Under the pieces are notes generated by a model, which was not told the DNA's origin, searched no databases, and saw only the letters and a list, made by a program, of their open reading frames with translations. From assembly GCF_030698145.1 (NCBI RefSeq), contig NZ_JAUYNW010000094.1, positions 1-64,000 on the forward strand: 64,000 nt of DNA, read 5' to 3'. The first letter of the stretch is position 1. Each line of letters opens with the position of its first letter. Positions 7,272-16,854 of the stretch are shown here, piece after piece. Source of the DNA: Phenylobacterium sp. (lineage in GTDB: Bacteria; Pseudomonadota; Alphaproteobacteria; Caulobacterales; Caulobacteraceae). A program made the translations under genes and the position numbers.

Positions 7272-8255
7272 GACCGCGGCCAGCGCCGCGTCGACGACCT
7301 CCAGACCCGCGCCCGGTTTGACGCCCTCGACGGTGAGGATCCGCCGCCAGGTCCGCGCGCCCGGCATGCCGTGGAACAGGCCCAGCATGTGGCGGGTCAT
7401 GGCCGCCAGGTGGGTTCCCTTGGTCAGCTCCCCCGCCAGATAGCCGCGATAGAGCTCCACGGCCTGGAAGGCGTCGACATCCTCGCCGACCCCGAACACC
7501 CGACGATCCACCTGACCCAGCAGGTCGGGCGTGTGATAGGCCGCGCGGCCCAGCATTACGCCATCCATGACCTCCAGGTGGCCGAGCGCCTCGTCCAGCG
7601 AACCGATCCCGCCATTGATGGCGATGGTCAGCGCGGGGCGCTCGCGCTTCAGCCTGTGGACCAGGGGATAGTCCAACGGCGGCACATCCCGGTTCTCCTT
7701 GGGCGACAGGCCCTTGAGCAAGGCCTTGCGGGCATGGACGACGAAGGTGGTCACCCCGGCCTTGGCGCAGAGGTCGACCAGTTCGAACAGGCTCTGCTCC
7801 GGCGACTGGTCGTCGACCCCGATGCGGCATTTGACGGTCACCGGAACCTTCACCGCCGCGCCCATGGCGGCCATGCACTCAGCCACCAGCTCGGGCTCGC
7901 GCATCAGGCAGGCCCCGAACCGCCCGCTCTGCACCCGGTCGGAGGGACAGCCGACATTGAGGTTGATCTCGTCATAGCCCTCGGCCTCGCCGATGCGGGC
8001 GGCCTCCACGAGGTCGGCCGGATCGGACCCGCCCAGCTGCAAGGCCACGGGATGCTCAACAGCGTCATAGGCCAGCAGCCTCGCGCGATCCCCATGCAGG
8101 ATCGCCCCGGTGGTGAGCATCTCCGTATAGAGCAGGGCGCGGGCCGTCAGGGTCCGGTGCAGGACCCGGCAATGCCGGTCCGTCCAGTCCATCATGGGTG
8201 CTATACTAAGTAAATGATGTTGTGTTTTCAATGGATTATCGCTATGTTTCAACAT
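7215..8255 (-). CDS. dusA: tRNA-dihydrouridine(20/20a) synthase DusA
   Basis: 346-residue flavoprotein that reduces uridine at position 20/20a in the D-loop of tRNAs. Motifs are IAPMMDWTDRHCR at the start of the barrel, LQLGGSDP, INLNVGCPSDRVQSGRFGAC (catalytic Cys), KCRIGVDD, FVVHARKA and INGGIGS. The first twenty residues (MLKHSDNPLKTQHHLLSIA) are written in AT-rich codons such as ACA, TTA, CTT and ATA, unlike the rest of the gene, which suggests that the original 5' end was replaced by an inserted element while the frame stayed open. The adjoining integrase remnant supports this. The enzyme should still be functional. Confidence 0.95.
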   Translation of the reverse strand: MLKHSDNPLKTQHHLLSIAPMMDWTDRHCRVLHRTLTARALLYTEMLTTGAILHGDRARLLAYDAVEHPVALQLGGSDPADLVEAARIGEAEGYDEINLNVGCPSDRVQSGRFGACLMREPELVAECMAAMGAAVKVPVTVKCRIGVDDQSPEQSLFELVDLCAKAGVTTFVVHARKALLKGLSPKENRDVPPLDYPLVHRLKRERPALTIAINGGIGSLDEALGHLEVMDGVMLGRAAYHTPDLLGQVDRRVFGVGEDVDAFQAVELYRGYLAGELTKGTHLAAMTRHMLGLFHGMPGARTWRRILTVEGVKPGAGLEVVDAALAAVLRAQDERRLRGLETGEAA

Positions 8256-8260
8256 CCTAG
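8165..8260. mobile_element. likely attachment-site junction at the 5' end of dusA
   Basis: Base composition changes sharply at about 8200. Below it is GC-rich dusA coding for PMMDWTDRHCR, the conserved segment used as an attB by a known class of prophages and islands. Above it about 60 AT-rich bases supply the start codon and first codons, and a tyrosine integrase begins 95 bases further on. The exact core repeat cannot be defined because no second copy was found in the window; the far end is either outside it or lost. Confidence 0.6.
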
Positions 8261-8349
8261 TTCGACGTGCTGGCCACCGATTTTACGACCTTCTGCGACC
8301 CGATCCGCCAGACTTCGATCGCTCACTGCACCCGTTCTGCACGCAAAAA

Positions 8350-9466
8350 ATGGCCACCATCGTAAAACAGAAGTCCGGTCGCTGGCGCGTCCAAGTCCGT
8401 CGTAAGGGACGATACCTAAGCGAGACCTTTAGCCTGCGCAAAGATGCCGAAGCCTGGGCCCGGCGCGTGGAGCGCGATCTGGACGTGGGGCGCAAGCCGA
8501 TTCCACGCAAGCTGGAGGGCATCCAGACCTTCGGCGACCTGATCAATCTCCATGTCAGCGACATGAAGATTGTCGGCAAGGCGCCCGGCCGGTCGAAAGC
8601 CTACAGCATGGACTTCCTCAAGCGGCGGCTGGGCAAGGTCCGGCTGGCGGACCTCGACCGGGAGACGCTGATCGCGTTCGGCAAGGCCAGGGCGCGAGAG
8701 GGCGCCGGCGGCATGACGCTGGGCATCGACCTTGGCTACATCCGGACGCTGCTGGCCTATGGCGCAGCGGTCCATGGCCTACCTTACTCGCCTGAGCCGG
8801 TCGACCTCGCGCGGATCGCGCTTCGCATGTACGGCCTCGTGGGTAAGGGCGTCGAGCGCGACCGACGCCCGACGAAGACAGAGATCGAGCGGCTGATTGA
8901 GCACTTCCGCAGCCTGAACAGCTCGACGATCCCCATGGGCCGCATCATCAAATTCGCCATCGCGACCGCCATGCGCCAGGAAGAGATCTGCCGGGTAGTC
9001 TGGGACGACCTGGACGAGCGGCACAGGATGCTTCTGATCCGCGACCGCAAGGACCCGCGCAACAAGCGTGGCAATCACCAGAACATCCCGCTCCTCAACA
9101 TCAGCGGCTACGATGCGTGGGAACTCATTGAGGAGCAGGCGCGGCATCTCGGCCACCGGAAGGGCCGCATCTTCCCCTACAACAGTCGCTCCGCCGGCAC
9201 CTCTTTCCGCCGGGGCCTGCCGGGATCTCCGTATCGACGACCTCCACTTCCACGACCTGAGGCACGAGGCGACCAGCCGGCTGTTCGAGGCAGAGTACGA
9301 AATCCCCGAGGTCTCGCTGGTTACCGGTCACAGGGACTGGAAGATGCTACAGCGCTACACGCATATCCGGCCGGAGGACCTGCACGCGATCGGCGCGCGA
9401 CGGCGGGCTGCGCGAGAACCGAACCCGCCTGGCGGCAACGAGAGCGATGGGCGGCCAGCGCCATAG
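8350..9466 (+). pseudogene. tyrosine-type site-specific integrase, frameshifted
   Basis: Phage-type integrase: an N-terminal Arm/DUF3596-like segment (MATIVKQKSGRWRVQVRRKG), a SAM-like core-binding region, then the catalytic domain with the first Arg (ATAMRQEEICRVVW), HDLRHEATSRLF (H-x-x-R), GHRDWKMLQRYTHI (His and nucleophilic Tyr). The first frame runs on to 9528 as nonsense after about 9211, while the His-Arg-Tyr part lies in the next frame ending at 9466. Removing one G from the GGGG at 9212-9215 restores a continuous protein of about 370 residues (SFRR then ACRDLRIDDLHFHDL). So it is either a recent frameshift or a homopolymer error. Sits beside dusA, its probable target. Confidence 0.85.
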
Positions 9467-9565
9467 GGTCCGTTTGGCGCCAGCAGCCGACATTGCAGCA
9501 GCACCGGCAAGCCGACCTTCGCGTGTGACGGCGCCCCAGATCCTCAGACCCATGAGCGGGACCGC

Positions 9566-11221
9566 CTACATCCCCACGACACACGAGAAGCTGCTGGCTA
9601 GCATCGGATCGCCCCGCCCATCGTAGCGCGGCCATGTTCCATATTCGCAGAGCGGCCGGCTCCGGGCCTGGGGGCCGACATCGGCGATGGTCTGTGGACC
9701 GGGCGAGACGCCCTCCTCAGCCCACGCCTCAAGCACGCCTAGCGCGTCCCAGGCAGGGTTGAAGGCACTCAGGCCGGCCGGGCCGTGCCCATAACCAGGA
9801 ATGACGTAGAACCTGGCGAACCCTCCGACAGCGTCGGTCCCCATCGCCGCCTGAAGCCGTTTCCAATAGGCCACCGTAGACCTGGGACTGACGATGGGAT
9901 CGGCAAGACCATGATAGAGGATCAGTCTTCCGCCTCGGGCCTTGAACCGGGTGAGATCCACCGAATCGGCGTCCAGGAGATCGACCACCTGGTTGATCCG
10001 GCCAACGCGACGTCCGGGGTGCTCTGGATCGAGCGCCAAGGGATTGAAACCGGCATCCCGGGCGATGACGAAGCGTGCGAATTGATCCCAGAAATGGGCG
10101 ATGACCGGCATGGTGGCGACGGCGGGGTGAGCGGGCAGCGTCGAGGCCATCTGCTGGTCACCGCGCAGATCCGCCCCGGCGAACACCGGAAACCCTGGAT
10201 AGGACGTCTCCCGCCCCCGCGTCCGATACGGGTAGCTGATCTTCGCGTCGTACCTGCGCAGGGCCAAGATCTGTGGATCCGACAGGCAGGTGTCTTTCGC
10301 CGGTCCAGCACACCTGAGCACGGAAGGGTCAAAGTCGCACGCGTCGACATTGGCGATCAGGCCGTCCTTGAGACCATCGAGGCCGTCGCACCTGGCCATG
10401 ACAGCGTCGAACAGGAGGGCCTGCCCGGCCGGCGGCAGATAGGCGCCGGGCGCGGCGAAGCCGTTCATCACGGACCCAAACGTCAGGGCCGTCGTACCGG
10501 CGTTCCAGAAGGGAAAGGCGACGATGACGCCATCGAAGTCATCGGGCCACCGCTGGGCCACCAGCAACCCCTCACGACCACCGTTGGAGCCGCCCGCGAA
10601 ATAGGTGCGGTCCGGGGTCTGGCCGTAGGCCCGCGCCATAAGCTTGATGGCGACATCGCGGGTCTTCTTCAGGGCCGCCCCGCCGAAATTGGCCAGGGCC
10701 TCGTCATTCACCGCAAAGGCGGCGTCGACGGCGGGAATAGGCGCGGCGCCGGGAACCGCCTGGTGTCCGGAGTCGCTGGCGAAGACCGCGTAGCCCCGCA
10801 GCAATGGCGGAACCACCTGGTCGAACGGCTCGCCCAGCATTGGACCGCCGGTGTCAGGGATCACCCCGTCGAAGCCGCCGCCGCCCATCATCAGGGCCTT
10901 GTGGTTCCAAGCCACGGGAAGGTCGAGCGCGAAGCGGATCTGCGGCGCGGCGTCATCCACCGGATCAATGGCGCCGCGCACCTCGCAGTACGCCGGCGTC
11001 GCCCGACCACGCGCGGCGCGGGCCCTGACCATCTTGGCCGAGATCACACGGGCGCCCCTGGTGGGCAGGCCGATCTGGTCGGCCGCAACGGTTTGCCCCA
11101 GCAGAGCCTCGCAGATTGCCGGTGGCGAGGCCGCCGACGCACCCGCAGCTAGGAACATGCCCAGACCGAAGGCTGCAAATCCCAACCAATCACGGCCTGA
11201 AGGCCCTCTAGCGGGTGCCAT
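9566..11221 (-). CDS. tannase/feruloyl-esterase family secreted hydrolase
   Basis: 551 residues with a signal peptide (GFAAFGLGMFLAAGASAA) and the tannase-family alpha/beta hydrolase pattern. The nucleophile is Ser212 in FAGGSNGGREGLL, the acid Asp is in YHGLADPIVSPRS and the His in VIPGYGHGPAG. Paired cysteines near the active site (for example MARCDGLDGLKDGLIANVDACDF) are typical of feruloyl esterases and tannases with a lid. Its ATG overlaps the stop of the TonB receptor gene by one base, so uptake receptor and esterase are co-expressed, suggesting use of plant phenolic esters. Exact ester unknown. Confidence 0.9.
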   Translation of the reverse strand: MAPARGPSGRDWLGFAAFGLGMFLAAGASAASPPAICEALLGQTVAADQIGLPTRGARVISAKMVRARAARGRATPAYCEVRGAIDPVDDAAPQIRFALDLPVAWNHKALMMGGGGFDGVIPDTGGPMLGEPFDQVVPPLLRGYAVFASDSGHQAVPGAAPIPAVDAAFAVNDEALANFGGAALKKTRDVAIKLMARAYGQTPDRTYFAGGSNGGREGLLVAQRWPDDFDGVIVAFPFWNAGTTALTFGSVMNGFAAPGAYLPPAGQALLFDAVMARCDGLDGLKDGLIANVDACDFDPSVLRCAGPAKDTCLSDPQILALRRYDAKISYPYRTRGRETSYPGFPVFAGADLRGDQQMASTLPAHPAVATMPVIAHFWDQFARFVIARDAGFNPLALDPEHPGRRVGRINQVVDLLDADSVDLTRFKARGGRLILYHGLADPIVSPRSTVAYWKRLQAAMGTDAVGGFARFYVIPGYGHGPAGLSAFNPAWDALGVLEAWAEEGVSPGPQTIADVGPQARSRPLCEYGTWPRYDGRGDPMLASSFSCVVGM

Positions 11222-13407
11222 CAGAATTGCGCCCGCAGCTCGACGCCCACCTGACGCGGGGTCCCGAACGACCCTGCGCGAGCTCCAAACCCATCAACGG
11301 CGAGCATCGAGGTCCAGTAGCCCTTGTCGAACAGATTATTGGCAAACACCCTCACCCGATAGGCTTGGTCTGGGCTGTCCCAGATCAGGTTGGCGTTGAC
11401 GATCGCATAGGCGGCTTGGGATTCTTCCGGACGATTGAACTCCCGGAAGTAGATCTTGGATCGCGCCGTGATGTCCGCGCGCGCTGTAACGCGGCCAGAC
11501 TCGGTTTCGTCGGTCCGATAGGCGACGCCGATGTTTCCGGAGACCTTCGGCGAGTTGGCGAGATAGCGACCCTTGAGGTTCTGAGGGCCCAAGGCCGCGT
11601 TCAGGGAATCGGTATTGGTGAAGGAGCCGAACGTCGCCTCGAGCAGCGCAAGGCTGCCGTTGAGCGACCAGTGATCGTCCGGGCTCCAGACAGTCTCCAG
11701 TTCAAGCCCCTTGACCCGGGCGGAGGCCGCGTTGGTGATCCTCCCGGAGATCCCCACCACCTGGGAGAGCTGGAAATCGGAATAGTCGTACCAGAACGCC
11801 GAGGCGTTCAGAGTCAGCCGATTGTCGAGGAACCGTCCCTTGAAGCCGCCCTCGTAGGAGGTGATGTCCTCCGGATTGAAGGCGTTGTTGCAGCCCGAGA
11901 AGTTGACGCCGCCCGATTTGAAGCCCGTTGAGGTGGTCGCATAGATGTTCTTGTTGTCGGACAGCTCGTACTGGCCGCCCAGCCGATAGGTCAGGGAGTC
12001 CCATTCCAGCTCGTCGCGCTGGATCGGACAGGTCTCCAAAAGCGCCGCCCCCGTGAGCATGCTGCCGACATAGTTGCGGTGGATGACCGTCGTCTTGTCA
12101 CTCGAGTAGCGCAGTCCCCCGATCAGGCGGAGCCGATCGCTGAGCCGCCAGGTGACGTCGCCGAAACCGGCATAGGCCTCGGTTTGATACCTGGGCATGT
12201 TCTGGACCAGGTAGAAGTTCGGCGGCAGGGGGGTGAAGCCCAGCTTGAAGGCGTAGTAGGTCGTCTGAGCATGCTTGTCGTTCATGTAGTAGAGCCCGCC
12301 CACCCAATCGAATGGGCCGGTCGTGCCGGAGATGTCGACCTCCTGGGAAAAGGTGCTGGAGTTCTCGTCGGCGTGGGCGTCGACCACCGCGAGATCCACA
12401 CCATCCCGGTCCATGTCCCACTTGTTGTCCATCCGCTGGTAGGCGGTAATCGACTTCAGATCGAATCCGTTGAGCCGCCAGTTCAGGGTGGCGCTGAGGG
12501 AGGAGAAATCCCTTTCGCTGTCCGTGGGCCCCTTGGCGCTGGTCCGCCAGTACTGAAGCGGCACATTGGCGTTGACGATATAGGGATTGAGCGCCACGCC
12601 GGCCGCGCTCGGCGGGCTGGTAAGCACATAATAGTCGCCCGCCCCGCCTCCGCGGAAGGCGTTGAAGTTCAGGTCCAGGTCGAGGTTGTCGGTCAAGTCG
12701 ACGCCCACGCGCAGGCGGCCGGCCAGGGTGTCGACGGTGTCGAGATCGGCTCCGCCGGCGACATTCTTCACGAAGCCGGTTTCGCGCCGGTCATAGTCGA
12801 CGGCCAACCGGGTACGAACCCGATCGTTGATCGGCAGGTTAAGGGCGCTTTGGAAGCGATACTCGTCATAGGTGGCGTAGCTGGCTTGGACGTAACCGCC
12901 GAACTCGGCGGTGGGCGCCTGGGTGATGAAGTTCACTGCGCCGCCATTGGCGTTGCGGCCGTAGAGGGTTCCCTGCGGCCCTCGGAGCACCTCGACCCTG
13001 TCCAGGTCGGACTGACCGACCACCATGGGGGTGTTGCGCGGCTGGTAGACCCCGTCGATGTTGATGGCGACACCCGGCTGGCCGACGCTGCGCCCCACGC
13101 CGCGGATGGCGATCTGGGTGACCCCCAGGCTCCGGCCCAGGGTCAGGCTCGGGACCGCGAACTGCAGCGTGCTGACATCGGTGATGCCGCGTTGCTGCAT
13201 GATCGCCTGGTTGACGGCGGTGATCGCAGCCGGGACCTGCTGCACGGACTCCGAGCGGCGCTGCGCGGTGACGATCACCTCGTCGACCGCCGAGGGCGCC
13301 TCCTGGGCCGCGGCCACGCCGGCGAGGCAGCTCGAGGCCAGCAGCGCCGACAGGTGAAGACTCGGGCGCCATGCGCCCTGCGGAATGAGTGTGGACTTGG
13401 CTTGCAC
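11221..13407 (-). CDS. TonB-dependent outer membrane receptor
   Basis: 728 residues. A signal peptide (LHLSALLASSCLAGVAAAQ) is followed by a TonB-box-like DEVIVTAQRR, the plug domain (IAIRGVGRS, DRVEVLRGPQGTLYGRNANG) and a 22-strand barrel ending in the terminal aromatic signature GTPRQVGVELRAQF. It imports a ligand across the outer membrane using TonB energy. The pairing with a tannase-family esterase and an AraC regulator on the same strand suggests that the ligand is a phenolic ester or glycoside; this is inference. Confidence 0.92.
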   Translation of the reverse strand: MQAKSTLIPQGAWRPSLHLSALLASSCLAGVAAAQEAPSAVDEVIVTAQRRSESVQQVPAAITAVNQAIMQQRGITDVSTLQFAVPSLTLGRSLGVTQIAIRGVGRSVGQPGVAINIDGVYQPRNTPMVVGQSDLDRVEVLRGPQGTLYGRNANGGAVNFITQAPTAEFGGYVQASYATYDEYRFQSALNLPINDRVRTRLAVDYDRRETGFVKNVAGGADLDTVDTLAGRLRVGVDLTDNLDLDLNFNAFRGGGAGDYYVLTSPPSAAGVALNPYIVNANVPLQYWRTSAKGPTDSERDFSSLSATLNWRLNGFDLKSITAYQRMDNKWDMDRDGVDLAVVDAHADENSSTFSQEVDISGTTGPFDWVGGLYYMNDKHAQTTYYAFKLGFTPLPPNFYLVQNMPRYQTEAYAGFGDVTWRLSDRLRLIGGLRYSSDKTTVIHRNYVGSMLTGAALLETCPIQRDELEWDSLTYRLGGQYELSDNKNIYATTSTGFKSGGVNFSGCNNAFNPEDITSYEGGFKGRFLDNRLTLNASAFWYDYSDFQLSQVVGISGRITNAASARVKGLELETVWSPDDHWSLNGSLALLEATFGSFTNTDSLNAALGPQNLKGRYLANSPKVSGNIGVAYRTDETESGRVTARADITARSKIYFREFNRPEESQAAYAIVNANLIWDSPDQAYRVRVFANNLFDKGYWTSMLAVDGFGARAGSFGTPRQVGVELRAQF

Positions 13408-13518
13408 GACGACGTTTCCCCAGTTTTCTCGTTGGGGGGACCTAACCGTCGCGAGCCGCCGACTAGAAGGTCAGGAGAAGACGCCCAGGGGGGACCAATT
13501 CGGACATCGGCGCCGGGC

Positions 13519-14628
13519 CTAGAGCTCCATCTTGCGCGTCAGGGCGTGAATTCGTGATCTCACCGCCTCATCCGGGGTGCGCGGAGCCCGAGCTCCGGCC
13601 CGCCGAATCTGAGCAGGTGTTTGCCCCGCGCGATTGCGCAGGAAGCGCCGGAAACTGCGTTCCTCAGCATAACCAAGCTGGGCTCCGATCTCATCAATCG
13701 GCACGTCAGTCGTCTGCAGCATCCGCGTGGCGACGTCGACCAGCGCATCGCCCCGAAGGTCGCGGAAGGTCGCACCGTACTCGGCCTTGATGCGGCGGCT
13801 CATCTGGCGGTCGCCGACGCCATGATCGTAGAAGGCCTCATCCAACCTCGTTCTGGCCGGCGTCTCGAACCGGCTGAAGACGGAGCGAAGGCCCGCCTGA
13901 GCATGCGGCCCGACATCGTCGTCCATCCAGAAGCGGAGAGCCTCCCACACCGGCTCCTCGACGTCCTCCACCAGCCGCCGCCACTGGAGACAGGCGCGGG
14001 GCAACAGGAGAGAGCTCGTCTCCCCACGAGACAGGGGCGCGTTGGTGGCCCAGTAGACCCGCTGCACCAGGGGATCGTCGAGCCGAGCGACGGTGGCGGC
14101 CATCACCGGCAGCCGTCGCCCTACGAACCAGCACATGAAGGCGTAGAGCGCGTTGAACCAAATCTCCTCGAGCACCTCGCAGCGCGCCTCGTCGCGACCT
14201 TCCGCACGAAGGGAGATTTCCACGAAATCGCCGCGCGGCTCGATGCGCATACGGAACACCGAAGAACAGGTCGCAAAATAGCGGGCGAGCACCTCGAGGG
14301 CGGGCCCCAGGGCCGAGGTGCTGAGCATGGTCCGAAGGCCCAGGGAAGCGAAACCGTGGTTCAGACGCCCGGCCCCAAGGGCGTGAGCTTCGTCCCCGGT
14401 CATATCGATGCTGTTGAGCATCAGCAGGGTGTGCTGGTCGGAGGTGACGTGGGTCGCATCAGGCGCCACGAGCGACCGGCTGAGCAAGGTGTCCAGATCC
14501 AGCCCACCGAGCACAAGCGCACCTGCGCCCCGGACGCCTGCGAGCAGTGGTATCCATGCCCTCGTTGGACTGACTTCCACGTGTCTCCCCCAGAGGCGCA
14601 GCCTGTGCCCTTGCCCGCGGGAAAACAT
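13519..14628 (-). CDS. AraC-family transcriptional regulator
   Basis: About 369 residues from the ATG at 14628 (MFSRGQGHRLRLWGRHVEV). An N-terminal Arabinose_bd-like domain (residues 15-220) precedes the C-terminal double helix-turn-helix: LVDVATRMLQTTDVPIDEIG and LGYAEERSFRRFLRNRAGQT, with PAQIRR at the end. The frame is open further up to 14748, but that part overlaps a histidine kinase fragment in another frame and is arginine-rich noise, so the shorter start is preferred. It lies 111 bases ahead of the TonB receptor/tannase operon on the same strand and is its likely regulator. Confidence 0.85.
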   Translation of the reverse strand: MFSRGQGHRLRLWGRHVEVSPTRAWIPLLAGVRGAGALVLGGLDLDTLLSRSLVAPDATHVTSDQHTLLMLNSIDMTGDEAHALGAGRLNHGFASLGLRTMLSTSALGPALEVLARYFATCSSVFRMRIEPRGDFVEISLRAEGRDEARCEVLEEIWFNALYAFMCWFVGRRLPVMAATVARLDDPLVQRVYWATNAPLSRGETSSLLLPRACLQWRRLVEDVEEPVWEALRFWMDDDVGPHAQAGLRSVFSRFETPARTRLDEAFYDHGVGDRQMSRRIKAEYGATFRDLRGDALVDVATRMLQTTDVPIDEIGAQLGYAEERSFRRFLRNRAGQTPAQIRRAGARAPRTPDEAVRSRIHALTRKMEL

Positions 14629-14632
14629 TTCA

Positions 14633-14854
<222 letters not shown>

Positions 14855-14861
14855 CTATCGC

Positions 14862-14943
14862 TCAGCCCTGGCCGCCGGCAATTGCGTGGTGCTGAAGCCG
14901 GCCGAGCAGACCCCCGCCTCGATCCTGCTCTGGGCGGACCTGA
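14862..14943 (+). pseudogene. aldehyde dehydrogenase fragment
   Basis: About 26 codons encode ALAAGNCVVLKPAEQTPASI, the NAD-binding segment conserved in aldehyde dehydrogenases (the Lys of KPAEQTP contacts the cofactor). Nothing else of the roughly 490-residue enzyme is present. It runs in frame straight into the porin fragment that follows. Confidence 0.75.
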
Positions 14944-15434
14944 CCGCCCAGGCCCAGAAGCTCTCCGCCACCGTCGGCGGGGCCAGCGACTACGTCTTCC
15001 GCGGCGTGAGCCAGTCCGACTCCAAGCCGTTCGCCTTCGCCGCCCTGAACCTGACCGCTGGCCAGCTCTCCGCCGGCGCCGGGGCGGAGAACGTCGACTT
15101 CGGCAACTCCATCGACGCCGAGTACGACATCTACGCGGGCTGGAAGCCCAAGCTGGCCGGCGTCGACCTGGACTTCGGAGTGGTCCGCTACGGCTACGTG
15201 AATCAGTCGCGCCACATCGACATCGACACCGTCGAGTTCAAGGCCGGCGCCAGCGTCCCGGTTGCGGCCGGTGCGCGCCTGGGCGCAGCGGTCGCCTGGA
15301 CGCCGGACTACTGGGGCACGGGCCGGGCCTTCGGCCGCGTCGTGGTCGACCTGCGCTATCACGACACCGGCGTCCACGGTCGCGGCGACCTCTTCAAGTC
15401 CCGCGCGGTCGCCACCCTGAAGACGGCGCTCTGA
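14944..15434 (+). pseudogene. TorF-type (Gcw_chp) porin remnant
   Basis: About 163 codons. It begins at the tail of a signal peptide (TAQAQ) and shows the family's ASDYVFRGVSQSDSKPFAF, NVDFGNSIDAEYDIYAGWKP and RYGYVNQ, ending with a terminal strand (FKSRAVATLKTAL). The start codon and most of the signal peptide are missing, replaced in frame by the aldehyde dehydrogenase piece. The region after TPDYWGTGRAF jumps to VVDLRYHDTG, shorter than usual, suggesting an internal deletion of some tens of residues as well. Not expected to be functional. Confidence 0.75.
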
Positions 15435-15476
15435 CCATGGGCCCCGCCGCCTACGCGCACGCCGTCCTGGCCGCCC

Positions 15477-15835
15477 GAGAGGAACCCCGACCGCTTCTGG
15501 GGCGAGGCCGCCCAGCGACTCGACTGGATGGTCCCGTTCACGACCGTGAAGGACGTCAGCTTCCGCCGCGAGGACTTCCGCATCTGCTGGTTTGCCGATG
15601 GGGTGGTTAACGCCTGCGTCAACTGCGTCGACCGCCACCTGCCGGCGCGCGCCGACCAGACGGCGCTGATCTGGGAGGCCGACGACCCAGCCCTGTCGCG
15701 CCGGATCACCTATGCCGAGCTGCACGCCGAGGTCTGCCGGACGGGCAACGTCCTCAAAGGCCACCGCGTGGGCAAGGGCGACCGGGTGGCGGTCTACCTG
15801 CCGGTTATCCCGGAAGCCGCCGTGCCGGGCCTCAG
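15477..15835 (+). pseudogene. acetyl-CoA synthetase N-terminal fragment
   Basis: About 120 codons match the N-terminal domain of acetyl-CoA synthetase: RNPDRFWGEAAQRLDWM, WFADGVVNACVNCVDRHLPA, ADQTALIWEADDP, ITYAELHAEVCRTGNVLK and VYLPVIPEAAV. Similarity stops there; the AMP-binding core is missing. The 5' edge is also irregular, with the start ATG at 15437 in a different frame. From 15840 to 16048 I see no gene. Last of the four broken pieces. Confidence 0.8.
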
Positions 15836-16048
15836 AATGGCAACTTCGATCGATGGGCCGCAGACATCAGAGATTCGGCCAAAGAACCGCACGCGCACGA
15901 GGCTTGATGCAGGACCGAACGACAACCCGGCGAGGTGGACGGCGGCGGTCATGCAGCGGAAGCCCCAAATCTTAGGGCTGAGACTACGGGGGCGGCGCGC
16001 GCTCCGCATTGTCATTGATCAAGTTGCGACCTCCCCTCATGCCCGCCC

Positions 16049-16345
16049 TCAGCCTTCCTCCTCAACGACCCGAGCCTTGGGATAGCGCGCCACCAGGTCG
16101 GCGTGCTCCGCCTCCCGCGTCGCCCGCGCCACGTTTAGTCGGGTGTAGACGTGGGCCTCCCCGTTGGCCTTGGTCGCCGAACGCGCCTGCGACAGGTCGT
16201 TGGTCATGCCGATCACCACGACCCGGTCGGGCCCTCCCAGCACCACGACGAAATTGCCGGCGATGGGGAGATGAGCGGTTCCGTCCGGCCAGAGCCGAAA
16301 GCGGTAGTTGACGCCGGACGCGCCGGAAATGTCGATGAAGGCCAT
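16049..16345 (-). CDS. hypothetical protein, 98 residues
   Basis: Begins MAFIDISGASGVNYRFRLWP and has a beta-rich first half (HLPIAGNFVVVLGGPDRVVV) followed by a helical, charged end (REAEHADLVARYPKARVVEE). Codon use fits the genome and GAG/ACCTC upstream gives a weak ribosome site. No family recognised. It sits just after the broken-gene stretch and is divergent from the 134-residue protein at 16450. Confidence 0.55.
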   Translation of the reverse strand: MAFIDISGASGVNYRFRLWPDGTAHLPIAGNFVVVLGGPDRVVVIGMTNDLSQARSATKANGEAHVYTRLNVARATREAEHADLVARYPKARVVEEEG

Positions 16346-16449
16346 ATGAGGTGCTCACGCGTTGAACCCGGGACGTATCGCGACACGCATGACGGGTCGA
16401 GGCGATACGAGCTAGACCAGGATCAACTCGAGGAGACTGGAAGGCGCGC

Positions 16450-16854
16450 ATGGCGCAGATCGACCGCTTCCTGCGCCATAGGCCCGCAATCGCGGCGCAT
16501 CATGCCTTGGGCCTGGGCTACAGCCTGGTGCGCGAGACCTGGGATCTCGCCACCGATCCGAAGGCGACCAAGCCGCTGACAGAGGTGGTGGCCAGTGCTC
16601 GCAGCGCCTCCGACGCCGCCGACCTCGGAAGATCCGCCGCGGCCTCGTATGCGCGCCACGGCTTCCACAAACCCTCCGGAGCCTGGTGGGCGGTCGACGG
16701 GCGCCTGTTCCACCGTTTCGCCGTGCGGCCACGTCATCGCACCCGTAGCCTCCTCCTGGTTGGATTGGGTCTAGCTGGCCTCGCAGGCCTCTCGTTCCTG
16801 CGACGGAGTCGTGGCGCAACTTCGACACCCGACCTGGCGAGCGAGGCCAGCTGA
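16450..16854 (+). CDS. hypothetical protein with C-terminal membrane segment
   Basis: 134 residues preceded by a good ribosome site (GGAAGG nine bases ahead). The first 80 residues are helical and polar; residues 103-117 (SLLLVGLGLAGLAGL) form a single transmembrane helix followed by FLRRSRG, so the N-terminal part should face the cytosol or be tail-anchored with a positive stop. No homologue recognised. The 244 bases to the next gene hold only a hairpin. Confidence 0.55.
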   Translation: MAQIDRFLRHRPAIAAHHALGLGYSLVRETWDLATDPKATKPLTEVVASARSASDAADLGRSAAASYARHGFHKPSGAWWAVDGRLFHRFAVRPRHRTRSLLLVGLGLAGLAGLSFLRRSRGATSTPDLASEAS

